Assembly (NCBI GenBank): GCA_014382365.1
Contig: JACNJW010000039.1
Span: 186,001-250,000, forward strand
Source: SAR324 cluster bacterium
Lineage (GTDB): Bacteria > SAR324 > NAC60-12
Reading direction: 5' to 3'
DNA: 64,000 nucleotides
Part shown: positions 19,371 through 28,001 of the stretch, one piece after another
How the letters are laid out: the number at the start of each line of letters is the position of its first letter
Numbering within the stretch: the first letter of the stretch is position 1
Translations under genes and position numbers: made by a program
The notes under the pieces: model-generated
Told to the model about the DNA's origin: nothing
The model's input: the letters and a program-made list of their open reading frames with translations, nothing else
The model's database searches: none

Positions 19371-20374
19371 AAAAAGAACTGATCCTTTCCACTTCACCGT
19401 TTTTACATGACTCTGCGACAACTCCATGGATCATGTTTCAGGTGATTTATGCCTTGATTCCGATTATTGCAGCAGCTGCATATTTTTTTGGCATGAGTGC
19501 TCTGTTGTTGATTGCCGTCACTGTCCTCGCCTGTTTAGTTACAGAACGAATTTTTACTGCAGCCAAGCAGGAAGAACCATCATCTCTGAAAGACGGTAGT
19601 GCTGTCCTGACTGGAATCTTACTGGCACTAACTCTGCCTCCTGGTTTTCCATTGTGGATGGCTTTTCTGGGCGGATTAGCAGCAATCGGCATGGGTAAAA
19701 TGATCTGGGGTGGTTTGGGACAAAATATTTTCAATCCTGCTTTGCTTGGCAGAGCATTTTTACAGTCTTCATTTCCTACAGCAATTACTACCTGGTCTGT
19801 TCCTGACGGACAATTCTTTTCTTTTCGCGGGACAAATTTGGCTTTGCCATTTTTTCAGGGAGAATCTTTAGACAGTGCAACAAGTGCAACTCCACTGGCA
19901 TTGATGAAATTTCAACAGGAAGGCACTGAATGGTTTAAACTTTTGATGGGCAACACTTCCGGTTCACTTGGTGAAACATCTGCTGCACTGCTTTTACTGG
20001 TAGGAGTTTACCTTGGAATGAGACGTGTATTTGACTGGCGGATTCCAGTTTCTATCATCTTAACAGTAACAGTACTTTCCAGCATATTTTATGTTATCAA
20101 TGCAGAACGGTTTCCCTCACCGGATTTTATGCTGCTTTCCGGAGGTTTACTTTTGGGTGCAATATTCATGGCAACAGATCCGGTAACTTCACCCTACACT
20201 CCTAAAGGAGTTTGGTATTTTGGTTTTGGTATTGGTTTTTTAGTGGTCCTAATTCGACTGTTTGGTGGTTTGCCTGAAGGAGTGATGTATGCAGTCTTGC
20301 TAATGAACTCTGTCACACCACTACTCAACAAGCTAACACGCAAGCGGGTATACGGACACCTCAAAAATGGTTGA
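19367..20374 (+). CDS. rnfD: Rnf complex subunit RnfD (FMN-carrying membrane subunit)
   Basis: A 335-residue integral membrane protein related to NqrB, part of the ion-translocating core. It has many hydrophobic segments, the GQNIFNPALLGRAF motif and a SATSATPL flavinylation site for covalent FMN. It overlaps rnfC by ATGA and overlaps rnfG by eight bases. No ApbE flavin transferase gene appears in the window, so flavinylation must depend on one elsewhere. Confidence 0.96.
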   Translation: MKKELILSTSPFLHDSATTPWIMFQVIYALIPIIAAAAYFFGMSALLLIAVTVLACLVTERIFTAAKQEEPSSLKDGSAVLTGILLALTLPPGFPLWMAFLGGLAAIGMGKMIWGGLGQNIFNPALLGRAFLQSSFPTAITTWSVPDGQFFSFRGTNLALPFFQGESLDSATSATPLALMKFQQEGTEWFKLLMGNTSGSLGETSAALLLLVGVYLGMRRVFDWRIPVSIILTVTVLSSIFYVINAERFPSPDFMLLSGGLLLGAIFMATDPVTSPYTPKGVWYFGFGIGFLVVLIRLFGGLPEGVMYAVLLMNSVTPLLNKLTRKRVYGHLKNG

Positions 20375-21020
20375 ACTACAACAAAATAGAGGAAGCAGTT
20401 CTTTGCGTTTGATTGCAACACTTGGTGTGGCAGGTTTATTTTCCGGATTAGCACTGGTGGCAGTCTTTCTCTTTACACGTCCGCTGATAGAAGCAAATCA
20501 GGCAGAAGCACTACGGATTGCTATCTTTCAGGTTTTACCAGGTAGTGAATCTTACAAAACATTGGAACTCAATGCAAAAAAGCTGCAGTTGTTGAGCAAC
20601 GAAAAAGAAAGTACAGGGCCAAAAAAGTCAAATCCCAGGATTTATGCAGGCTACAGTAAGTCCGGTGATTTACTTGGATTTGCCATTCCTGGTGAAGAAC
20701 CTGGCTTCCAGGATAAGATCAAAGCTATTTTTGGTTATGATCCTGAACAGAGAATGCTGATTGGTTTTGAGGTTCTGGACACCAAAGAGACTCCTGGTCT
20801 GGGAGATAAAATAATCAAGGACAAGTATTTCAGGTCAAGTTTGACGACACTGAAAATTGATCCAAAAATTGTTGCAGTCAAGCCCGGACAAAAGACTGCA
20901 GCAAATCAGGTGGAAACAATCACAGGAGCAACTATATCCTCAAAAACTGTGATACGTCTTTTGGAAAAAACTATCCGCTGGTGGTTGCCCAGTATTAATA
21001 AATATTTAGAGACACAATGA
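20367..21020 (+). CDS. rnfG: Rnf complex subunit RnfG (covalent FMN)
   Basis: A 217-residue protein with one N-terminal membrane helix (about residues 12-36) and a periplasmic FMN-binding domain related to NqrC. The flavinylation motif TGATISS is present near the C-terminus, and the GYDPEQRMLIGFEVL...ETPGLGDKI stretch is typical of the family. Its start lies within rnfD and its end overlaps rnfE by four bases. Confidence 0.95.
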   Translation: MVELQQNRGSSSLRLIATLGVAGLFSGLALVAVFLFTRPLIEANQAEALRIAIFQVLPGSESYKTLELNAKKLQLLSNEKESTGPKKSNPRIYAGYSKSGDLLGFAIPGEEPGFQDKIKAIFGYDPEQRMLIGFEVLDTKETPGLGDKIIKDKYFRSSLTTLKIDPKIVAVKPGQKTAANQVETITGATISSKTVIRLLEKTIRWWLPSINKYLETQ

Positions 21021-21655
21021 AAAATACTGTGGAAGCCAGCCGTTACCGCGCAGAATTTGTCAAGGGACTCTGGAAAGAGAATCCGGTCTTTGTAGCAGTT
21101 TTGGGGATGTGTCCGGCCCTTGCGGTGACAAACACTGCAATTAATGGTATAGCCATGGGGGGAGCAACTCTTTTTGTGCTGACTTTTTCCAGTCTGCTGG
21201 TTTCCAGTTTTCGCAAATTAATTCCGAAGGAAGTGCGTATCACTACTTTTGTGATTATCATTGCTACTTTTGTAACCATCGTCGATTTTTTGCTGCAGGC
21301 TTTTATGCCTGCAATCCATAAAGAATTGGGGGCCTTTGTGGCATTGATTGTGGTGAACTGTCTTATTCTTGGACGGCAGGAAGCATTTGCATTTAAAAAT
21401 CCGGTTCGACTGGCAGTTGTAGATGCTTTAGGAATGTCACTGGGGTTTAGCTTCGCCTTATTTTGTCTGGGTGCAATTCGCGAAATTTTAGGTAACGGTT
21501 CGCTTTTTGGAATAACGCTGTTTGGTCCTGATTTCGAACCATGGATCGTGATGATTCTTCCACCTGGAGGTTTTCTATCGCTTGGTTTCCTGCTGCTGTT
21601 TTTTAACTGGCTCAAGCAAAGGCAAGAAAAGAAAGGAGTAGAGAATGGCTACTGA
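21017..21655 (+). CDS. rnfE: Rnf complex subunit RnfE
   Basis: A 212-residue membrane protein of the RnfE/NqrD family with about six helices. The two family cysteines are visible in GMCPALAVT and VNCLILGRQEAF. In structures of Rnf/Nqr these and the matching RnfA cysteines hold an intramembrane Fe-S centre. It overlaps rnfG (ATGA) and rnfA (11 bases). Confidence 0.95.
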   Translation: MKNTVEASRYRAEFVKGLWKENPVFVAVLGMCPALAVTNTAINGIAMGGATLFVLTFSSLLVSSFRKLIPKEVRITTFVIIIATFVTIVDFLLQAFMPAIHKELGAFVALIVVNCLILGRQEAFAFKNPVRLAVVDALGMSLGFSFALFCLGAIREILGNGSLFGITLFGPDFEPWIVMILPPGGFLSLGFLLLFFNWLKQRQEKKGVENGY

Positions 21656-22226
21656 TCTTCTATGGATCTTCATTTCAGCAATGGTAATTAATAACTTCAC
21701 GCTCTATTATTTTCTGGGGTTGTGTCCATTTTTTGGAGTTTCAGATCGAATATCAACGGCATTCCGGATGGGAATGGCCAATGTCTTTGTTTTGTTAATT
21801 ACAGCTTTTTGTGCCTGGTTTTTGAACTCTTTTGTTTTGAACCATGCACCATATTTACGTCTGATCAGTTTCATTATTGTGGTTGCCAGTACTGTTCAAT
21901 TTGTTGAAATGGCGATCAAGAAACTAAGTCCGGCTCTTTTCAGGGCACTTGGTATTTTCCTGCCACTCATTACGACAAACTGCGCAATTCTGGGTTTGGC
22001 TTTGTTTGCTACAAACAAAGGTTACGGTTTAGTTGAAAGTTTGGTTTACGCTCTTGGCGCAGGCGGAGGTTTAACTCTGGCTCTGGTGATTATGGCAGGC
22101 ATCAGAGAGGAAACAAAATTGCTGGAAATTCCTAAAGTAATCGAAGGTACTGCCTTGAACCTGATAATTGCCGGTATTTTGTCGATGGCCTTTATGGGCT
22201 TTGCCGGTCTTTTCAGTACTACTTAA
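21645..22226 (+). CDS. rnfA: Rnf complex subunit RnfA
   Basis: A 193-residue membrane protein of the RnfA/NqrE family. It carries the family cysteines in YYFLGLCPFFGVS and TTNCAILGLALF, inverted in topology relative to RnfE, with which it would share the intramembrane Fe-S site. Last of the five overlapping rnfCDGEA genes. A short gene resembling NqrM follows after 67 bases. Confidence 0.95.
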   Translation: MATDLLWIFISAMVINNFTLYYFLGLCPFFGVSDRISTAFRMGMANVFVLLITAFCAWFLNSFVLNHAPYLRLISFIIVVASTVQFVEMAIKKLSPALFRALGIFLPLITTNCAILGLALFATNKGYGLVESLVYALGAGGGLTLALVIMAGIREETKLLEIPKVIEGTALNLIIAGILSMAFMGFAGLFSTT

Positions 22227-22293
22227 ACAATATTTTTGGTTTAAAAACTAAATATCAAGCGACTATCGTCAAGTTATTACATCTGTTATTACA

Positions 22294-22497
22294 ATGGATT
22301 ATCTGAATCATATTTTTGCCGTTCTTGGATTTTCTGCTCTTTGTGTGGTCTGGCTTATTGTACAGTATCTGGCGAAATCGATGCATACCAAAAATTTATT
22401 TGAAAACCAGGGAGGTTGTTCCGGCAGTTGTGCAAATTCCACGAGTGGTGAAAGTTGCGAAAGTAAAGGGAATACCTGCGAACGCAGTCTCAAGTAA
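22294..22497 (+). CDS. Small Cys-rich membrane protein, NqrM-like
   Basis: A 67-residue protein with one N-terminal transmembrane helix (about residues 5-28) followed by a short hydrophilic tail holding four cysteines (GGCSGSCANS, ESCESK, NTCERS). Size, topology and cysteine content resemble NqrM, the factor needed to insert iron at the NqrD/NqrE interface. RnfE and RnfA are the Rnf counterparts of those subunits and rnfA is the preceding gene, so an Rnf Fe-S maturation role is a reasonable inference. Sequence identity to NqrM cannot be judged here. It ends 17 bases from the convergent PPIase gene. Confidence 0.7.
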   Translation: MDYLNHIFAVLGFSALCVVWLIVQYLAKSMHTKNLFENQGGCSGSCANSTSGESCESKGNTCERSLK

Positions 22498-22514
22498 TCA
22501 AAGTCAACTCCGTC

Positions 22515-23570
22515 TTATTTCCTCACCTTCTTTTTCTTCTTTTTCTTCTTTTGAGGAATTACCATAACGCGGCGTGCCTGGCAGTTGATGTCTCCCTGTT
22601 CAATAACTGGTAATGCAAGTGAGTCAGGTAATCCGGAAGATTCAGGATCTTTGATTTCAATATTTGCACAGGCATAAAGTTCATCCATATATGTACCTAA
22701 CAGTTCTTCACGCTTTTGTGAAGATAAGGCATTCGAATATTTAACCTTTTGATCTGCAGATAGTTCTGAGCAGGTCAATCCTTGTGGAAACACTTCCTGG
22801 TAAATGTAGAGTAGGTGATGTCCAATCGTTGTTTTAACAAGTTTGCTGATTTCGCCAGGCAGCAAACTTTTTGTGACTTCACCAATTTCTGCCAGGAGAT
22901 CTTCTGGTTTAAAAATACCCAGCTTACCACCAGTACGTTTGGCACTTGCATCGGCAGAGTGGAGTTTTGCTAAATCTTCAAAAGAAGCTCCGCTTTCAAA
23001 AGCACCACGAATGGTTGTTACCTGTTCCTGAACTTCTTCAGTTGAACCCTGAAGCAGGATTTGAGCAAGTCCCACCTTTCGTTCTTTTCGCAGCTGCTTT
23101 TCACAAAAGAGTTTAATTTCTTGAGATTCAACACGAATTTTGGAATCTACCTCACGACTTATTACATGGTGTTTTTTAAATTCACGGGCAAGTTGTTCTT
23201 TTAAATCATCTTCTGCATAAACCTCAAGCAGTTGAGGTTGATCTCTGGCCAGTTGATCTAATCTTGATTCAATTTCCTTCGTTCCGGCAATAATTTTAAG
23301 TGCACTTGCTCTGTCCAGCAACAACATTTCCTGCACCAGGTTCATCAGTAATTTCTTGTCATGCTCCTGTTGGGTCTGTTTTGCAGACGAATTTTGTGCT
23401 TTTAAGGCAGCAGACACATCTTGTGCTTCACTACGTGTGAGCATCTGACTGTTGACTATCAGATAAATTCGATCAATCACCAGGACTTCGGCCAGTAAAA
23501 TATTTGCAAAAAAACCAATTCCAAAGACAAAAATTATTGATATAATTGCAGGATAATAATTAAAGCGCAT
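22515..23570 (-). CDS. SurA-like periplasmic peptidyl-prolyl isomerase/chaperone
   Basis: An exported protein of 351 residues. A hydrophobic N-terminal signal is followed by a SurA-type N-terminal helical region (VIDRIYLIVNSQMLTRSE), then one parvulin domain around residues 175-275 (LAQILLQG, FEDLAKLHSAD, GGKLGIF, ISKLVKT..GHHLLYI). It would help outer-membrane proteins fold. The C-terminus is unusual: it ends in a run of about nine lysines (QKKKKKKKKKVRK). I choose the Met that overlaps the upstream gene by 11 bases (ATGCGCTTTAA); a Met seven codons earlier is also possible. Confidence 0.85.
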   Translation of the reverse strand: MRFNYYPAIISIIFVFGIGFFANILLAEVLVIDRIYLIVNSQMLTRSEAQDVSAALKAQNSSAKQTQQEHDKKLLMNLVQEMLLLDRASALKIIAGTKEIESRLDQLARDQPQLLEVYAEDDLKEQLAREFKKHHVISREVDSKIRVESQEIKLFCEKQLRKERKVGLAQILLQGSTEEVQEQVTTIRGAFESGASFEDLAKLHSADASAKRTGGKLGIFKPEDLLAEIGEVTKSLLPGEISKLVKTTIGHHLLYIYQEVFPQGLTCSELSADQKVKYSNALSSQKREELLGTYMDELYACANIEIKDPESSGLPDSLALPVIEQGDINCQARRVMVIPQKKKKKKKKVRK

Positions 23571-24399
23571 AGTTGTTTTGTAGAGTTGCATTTTCTAAAT
23601 TACGTAATTTCCAGGCTTGTTCCTGTAGTTTTTTCATTGGCAAACGTGAGAGTGTACGGATCTTTTTCACAGTTGTCCTTTTGAACAATCTGCCATCCAG
23701 AAAATACTCAGTAATTATAGGATATGTCTGCCAGCGGTAAGTCGTATAATTTTTGAAGACAATTTTTGTTTCCAGCCAGGTTCCACCTGCCAACCAAAGC
23801 CTGTTATGCAGTGAGACCAAGTCGAAAGTTTTTGGATTGAGCAAGGCATAGTGTCCTGATTCCAGATCTCCAAGTCTAAGAAAAACATGATTATCAGCAC
23901 GCAGGTGATATGCTAGTTCTTGACTGATAATTCCAACTTCTTTAAGTGCTCTGCGACGTTTATTTCCGTATCTGGAGCGGATACGAAGCTGCCTCGGTAA
24001 AATGTCTGCAGTTTCAAAAGTGCGGTTTTTATTCAGCGAAACCGCCAATAAATCCTGATTGTATTCATAGTAATAATGCAGCAGTTGTCCTGCATCATCC
24101 TGTGTCTCTACGATCAGTACTTCTCCATCTTTCCAGTGAATGACTTGTTTAAAACCTCTGGCAGGCAATTCAACCGGACGTTCTGAAAAATCTCCGTCAG
24201 CATTTTTTGCAAATGCATCAAAAACCTGCACAACTGTCTGCATACGGACTCGTCGCCAGCTCATCCGTTTTTCCATTTGGAACATCAAATCATCCCAGTT
24301 TAATGGAAAATAGGCGTTCGCAGCAGTAGCAAAATTAAAGATAATTCCAAATAAAAATATTTTGGAAAGTCGTCTTAATAACAAATATCCTCTTTTCAT
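23560..24399 (-). CDS. Exported protein of unknown function
   Basis: 279 residues with an N-terminal signal peptide ending near ANA-Y (residues about 10-29), so the mature part is periplasmic or outer-membrane associated. The mature sequence is rich in beta-strand patterns with many aromatic residues (HYYYEYNQDLLAVSLN, TYRWQTYPIITEYFLDG), somewhat like outer-membrane lipoprotein-sorting folds, but I cannot assign a family. It overlaps the SurA-like gene and is divergent from the first lipoprotein gene, which argues for a shared envelope-biogenesis role. Confidence 0.75.
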   Translation of the reverse strand: MKRGYLLLRRLSKIFLFGIIFNFATAANAYFPLNWDDLMFQMEKRMSWRRVRMQTVVQVFDAFAKNADGDFSERPVELPARGFKQVIHWKDGEVLIVETQDDAGQLLHYYYEYNQDLLAVSLNKNRTFETADILPRQLRIRSRYGNKRRRALKEVGIISQELAYHLRADNHVFLRLGDLESGHYALLNPKTFDLVSLHNRLWLAGGTWLETKIVFKNYTTYRWQTYPIITEYFLDGRLFKRTTVKKIRTLSRLPMKKLQEQAWKLRNLENATLQNNYAL

Positions 24400-24553
24400 T
24401 CATGTCAGCAAGTGTTACATTCAAGAGTCTCAGTTTTTACTAAAATGCGCAATCCTGAACCACTTTGGCAATACCAAATTGTAATTTAGAGACATGCAAA
24501 ACAATGGCTGCGGGTTTAGTGTTCAATCAATCTTTTTAATTCATGGAGTTACA

Positions 24554-25915
24554 ATGCGAAAAACAAACCTCTTTATCTCAATCGTCTTTGGGCTGGTTCT
24601 GCTGCTGAGCGGCTGTGCAGACAAAAAGCCGGACCCAAAACCAGAAAATTTTCTCACATTGGCTGATTTAACTGGACGCGTAACACTTAAGGAAGACTCA
24701 CCTGGGGTACGTGTGATCCGGATTAAGGCCAAAGCCTTTATCAAACGCAACGACATACGTGCTGCAAAAGCCAAGGCCATGGAAGTAGCTGGAGCACAGG
24801 CTGTTGATGCAATGGTGCGTGAATTGTTATCTGATGAAGATTACAACAATAATTTTGCAGACATAGAACAGTATCTTTCTAAAAACATCCAAGAGTACAT
24901 TGTCAGTAGTGAAATCAATGATGAGAAAAAAATCTATGGCGGAAAATATTATGGTCTTGATACCGCACACAAGGTAAACCGTCAAAAAGTTCTGGTGGCA
25001 CTGCAGAAAGATCTCAAGCTGATTAACAACAGTGCCAGTACATTGGTTCCGGTTATTACCAGTAAGAAAAATATTGACTTGTCTGCATCAGGATTCACAT
25101 TCAATGACTTGGAAGACGCATTGATGAATCAGATTCAAACTGATTTAAACCAGCGTGGGTTGCGGGCCATGGATTTTCGCAATGCAGTAACTTCAGTGCA
25201 GACGGATGAAAAAGTTAAAAAGCAGTTTGCCAAAATATCCAAAGATCAATTCATGGCAATTGTATCCGGAAGTCCTGCGGATCGTGCTTTGCTGGATCCA
25301 CAAATTCAGAATGCAGAAAAATTCTATACCACCGGTTTGAGTTTGCTCAAGCAGATGGCCAAGGTTGTGGTTGAAGTAAACATCTTTGCAGTCAGTGGCA
25401 ATATCAAAGGCGATTTAGCTCTTTCACTCAACGTGACTGCCAAGAATGTCTCCACCGGACGCGGAGGAGCTTTTGCCAACACAGTCATTAATGTTGCAAG
25501 ACGTGGCGGACCAAATGTAATTCCTTCGGCCATGATTACCGGCTTGGTTAAAGATGCATATGAAGAAATGCAGCAGGAGTTTGTTCCACAGGTGATCAAA
25601 GAAATGTCAACCATTTCAATTGGTGGAAAACGTCTGGTTGCTTATGAATTGGTGCTTAAAGATTTTGGCGGAGGTGAAGTCCGGAAACTTCGTACAAAAC
25701 TCAAGCAGGGACAGAATGATGAATTCCGCTACATCAGCTACGACAATTCCGTACCAACAATTGTTACAATCATTGTCAGGCATGCAGGTAATGTAGAAGA
25801 CCTGGCTGACAAGGTAATGATCATTTTTGATTCTGCAGGAATAAAAGCCAAAGAGCCAATTGTTGCACCGGATTTAACTGACCTTGTTTTTGTGCGAATT
25901 CCGGATGAAGACTAA
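24554..25915 (+). CDS. Lipoprotein with LPP20/FlgT-like N-terminal region
   Basis: A 453-residue lipoprotein. The start is the ATG at 24554, preceded by GGAG with good spacing, because it begins a clear lipoprotein signal (MRKTNLF...LLSGC). An upstream in-frame ATG at 24494 lacks these features. The segment AFIKRNDIRAAKAKAMEVAG resembles the N-terminal repeat of LPP20 and FlgT-like proteins. The rest is not recognised. First of five consecutive lipoprotein genes on this strand, divergent from the exported-protein/SurA pair. No flagellar genes are nearby, so a general envelope role is more likely than flagellar assembly. Confidence 0.8.
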   Translation: MRKTNLFISIVFGLVLLLSGCADKKPDPKPENFLTLADLTGRVTLKEDSPGVRVIRIKAKAFIKRNDIRAAKAKAMEVAGAQAVDAMVRELLSDEDYNNNFADIEQYLSKNIQEYIVSSEINDEKKIYGGKYYGLDTAHKVNRQKVLVALQKDLKLINNSASTLVPVITSKKNIDLSASGFTFNDLEDALMNQIQTDLNQRGLRAMDFRNAVTSVQTDEKVKKQFAKISKDQFMAIVSGSPADRALLDPQIQNAEKFYTTGLSLLKQMAKVVVEVNIFAVSGNIKGDLALSLNVTAKNVSTGRGGAFANTVINVARRGGPNVIPSAMITGLVKDAYEEMQQEFVPQVIKEMSTISIGGKRLVAYELVLKDFGGGEVRKLRTKLKQGQNDEFRYISYDNSVPTIVTIIVRHAGNVEDLADKVMIIFDSAGIKAKEPIVAPDLTDLVFVRIPDED

Positions 25916-26064
25916 AAACAAAAATATTGAAAATGAGATTAAGCTGCTAATTTAGTTTGTTTGACAATCTCGCAAAATAGTTGTTTTACCGCGAAAGTGG
26001 GAATTCAGTAAGTTGAAATAATTTAAATTTTGTTTTACATCATAATCAGGAATAAGGAGATAAA

Positions 26065-26922
26065 ATGCGTGCATTCAAATATAAGATTGGTTGGTTAATA
26101 TTGATAATTCTGCTCTTTGCAGGATGTGCCAGTATTGAAAAAGCAGAGTCCCTTCATCGTCAGGGTGAAAAACAACAAGCTTTGGAGATGGCAATTTCAT
26201 TGCTGGAAGATGACAGTTCTAAAGTACGACTGCGGGCAGTCAAACTGATTGGAAAAATTGGTGGAAGTGACGCTGGACCTGCTTTGCATCAGAGACTTGG
26301 TGATGAAGATGCAAGAGTTCGCAGGGAAGTTGTACGAAGGCTGGGAAACCTGCAGTACGAACCGGCAGCAGATGATTTAGCGGATCTGGTTCCGGAATCC
26401 GGTACAGATATGCTGCGAGCTCTGGCAGACGCTTTCAGAGACTATGGAAAGACTGGAATTGATCTGTTGGTTGCCCGTTATGATTCTCCAAGTCAAAGCT
26501 CGAATCGAGGTGCATACAAGGCTTTGCTTATTATTATTGGACCGGAAATCGCTGATTCTGTCAGCAAACTGCTCAAGGGACGTTCTTTCTTTGAAAATCG
26601 TGACACTTTTGATATTTTGCGTAGTATAAAAAATCCACGTGTAGCAACTTTGATGTTACCATATCTGGCAGATGAAGAAGTTGCGGATCAGGTTATTGAA
26701 GCCATGCGGCACCTTGGCAGCAATGCGGTTGAAGCAACAATCTCCGCACTGCAGAAGCAGAAAAAATCCGGAGAACTGCTGGTTACAGAACGTCTGATCC
26801 GGATTCTGGGTTTGCTTAAAGCAAAGCAGGGAATAGATATGCTGGAAAGTTACAGTCAGCATGACAGCGAGCGTATCCGCAGCGCAGTAGATCATTCACT
26901 CTTTCAAATCCGGGGTTTTTGA
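26065..26922 (+). CDS. HEAT-repeat lipoprotein
   Basis: A 285-residue lipoprotein with signal and lipobox (LLFAGC, Cys about residue 21) and a strong AAGGAG ribosome binding site. The mature part is made of HEAT/PBS-lyase type helical repeats (SSKVRLRAVKLIGKIG, DARVRREVVRRLGNL, AVEATISALQ), typical of protein-binding scaffolds. It probably acts as an outer-membrane-anchored adaptor in the periplasm. A rho-independent terminator follows, so the three later lipoprotein genes may have their own promoter. Confidence 0.85.
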   Translation: MRAFKYKIGWLILIILLFAGCASIEKAESLHRQGEKQQALEMAISLLEDDSSKVRLRAVKLIGKIGGSDAGPALHQRLGDEDARVRREVVRRLGNLQYEPAADDLADLVPESGTDMLRALADAFRDYGKTGIDLLVARYDSPSQSSNRGAYKALLIIIGPEIADSVSKLLKGRSFFENRDTFDILRSIKNPRVATLMLPYLADEEVADQVIEAMRHLGSNAVEATISALQKQKKSGELLVTERLIRILGLLKAKQGIDMLESYSQHDSERIRSAVDHSLFQIRGF

Positions 26923-26956
26923 TATAGTACACAAAAATATGTTTTAACAAGACTTA

Positions 26957-26995
26957 AAGCCGATTCGTTCCATTCTGGTTCGGATCGGCTTTTTT
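26957..26995 (+). terminator. Rho-independent terminator after HEAT lipoprotein gene
   Basis: AAGCCGATTCG (26957-26967) pairs with CGGATCGGCTT (26981-26991), an 11-bp stem with one G-T pair, followed by TTTTT. The gap to the next gene (26923-27207) has no further gene that I can support. Confidence 0.85.
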
Positions 26996-27207
26996 GTGTC
27001 TGAGTGAAACAATATTTAACATCAGGTTGTTGTGAAAAAATATGCAAATATCTTGTATTGTCTCGAAACGGAGTTTGTTGCTAACGACTTTAGGCGCCAG
27101 TCTTGTGTTCCAGTTTCTTGGCAATGTGAGCCTTATTCCTTTTGAGTGATGCACAAAATATGTTAGAATAACCTCTCAAAATATCAGTTTAAAAAAATAT
27201 AGCATCA

Positions 27208-27957
27208 ATGAAAAACCTGAAAATAATTACCATTTGTCTGGTTGCTCTTGCAACGAGTGCCTGCGTAAATATTGTACGTTATGAAAGGTCTGAAGACAGA
27301 ATTAAACCGCTGCAGACTACAATCAAACGTATAATTATTCATGAAGATTATATCAATTCTGAGAGTGATTATCTGGGATTAAAAGCATATTTCTTCAAGG
27401 CTTTGGTCAAGCGCTTATCAACTATCTACGACCAGCAGCTTATCGTGATCAAATCCGGAAAACCTTTTCCAACTCTGGTTGATAACAGGGGCTCACTCTG
27501 GATAGTTGGAGATATCTGGAGTAAGCAGACAAAACAGAGTGGCAGGAGTGTTCAGTTGAAAACATTGAGTAGCCGCACCTCGAATTCAAGCAGCAGCAGG
27601 GATGTTCTTGAACATTTGTCCTGGAAAGAGGATTCCGTCATGTCATACACAAACCTGTATTTCATAGAACTGACTGAAAATCCCAAGTTGCTGAGAAGCA
27701 CGATCACTGCTTCCAATTTTACTGCAGTCAGAGTCAGTGGTGACAGGGGCACAGAGCAAAGCAGTATTATGACAGAAGTAGAATTCCAAAATCCTGATGA
27801 TCAGGCAGAATCATTTTTTTCCGGAGCAGCAACAGATAAACGTCTTGCTGCAGGTTACCAGCTTGTCAGTCTTGCACTTAATAAAAATAATTGGCAGGCA
27901 TCACTCAATCAACTGGCAGAGACTGCAGTCAGTAAACATTTTTCTGGAGAACAATGA
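27208..27957 (+). CDS. Lipoprotein of unknown function
   Basis: 249 residues with a lipoprotein signal (ALATSAC, Cys about residue 19). The mature part has no motif that I recognise. It contains a Ser-rich linker near residues 115-133 and a predicted mixed alpha/beta domain. The stop overlaps the next reading frame by ATGA, which ties it to the two following lipoproteins. It may be a component of one envelope complex with them. Confidence 0.75.
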   Translation: MKNLKIITICLVALATSACVNIVRYERSEDRIKPLQTTIKRIIIHEDYINSESDYLGLKAYFFKALVKRLSTIYDQQLIVIKSGKPFPTLVDNRGSLWIVGDIWSKQTKQSGRSVQLKTLSSRTSNSSSSRDVLEHLSWKEDSVMSYTNLYFIELTENPKLLRSTITASNFTAVRVSGDRGTEQSSIMTEVEFQNPDDQAESFFSGAATDKRLAAGYQLVSLALNKNNWQASLNQLAETAVSKHFSGEQ

Positions 27958-28001
27958 CATTTTCTGCTTGTGCCAACAACAATTTATTTAAACACTGCCG
28001 G

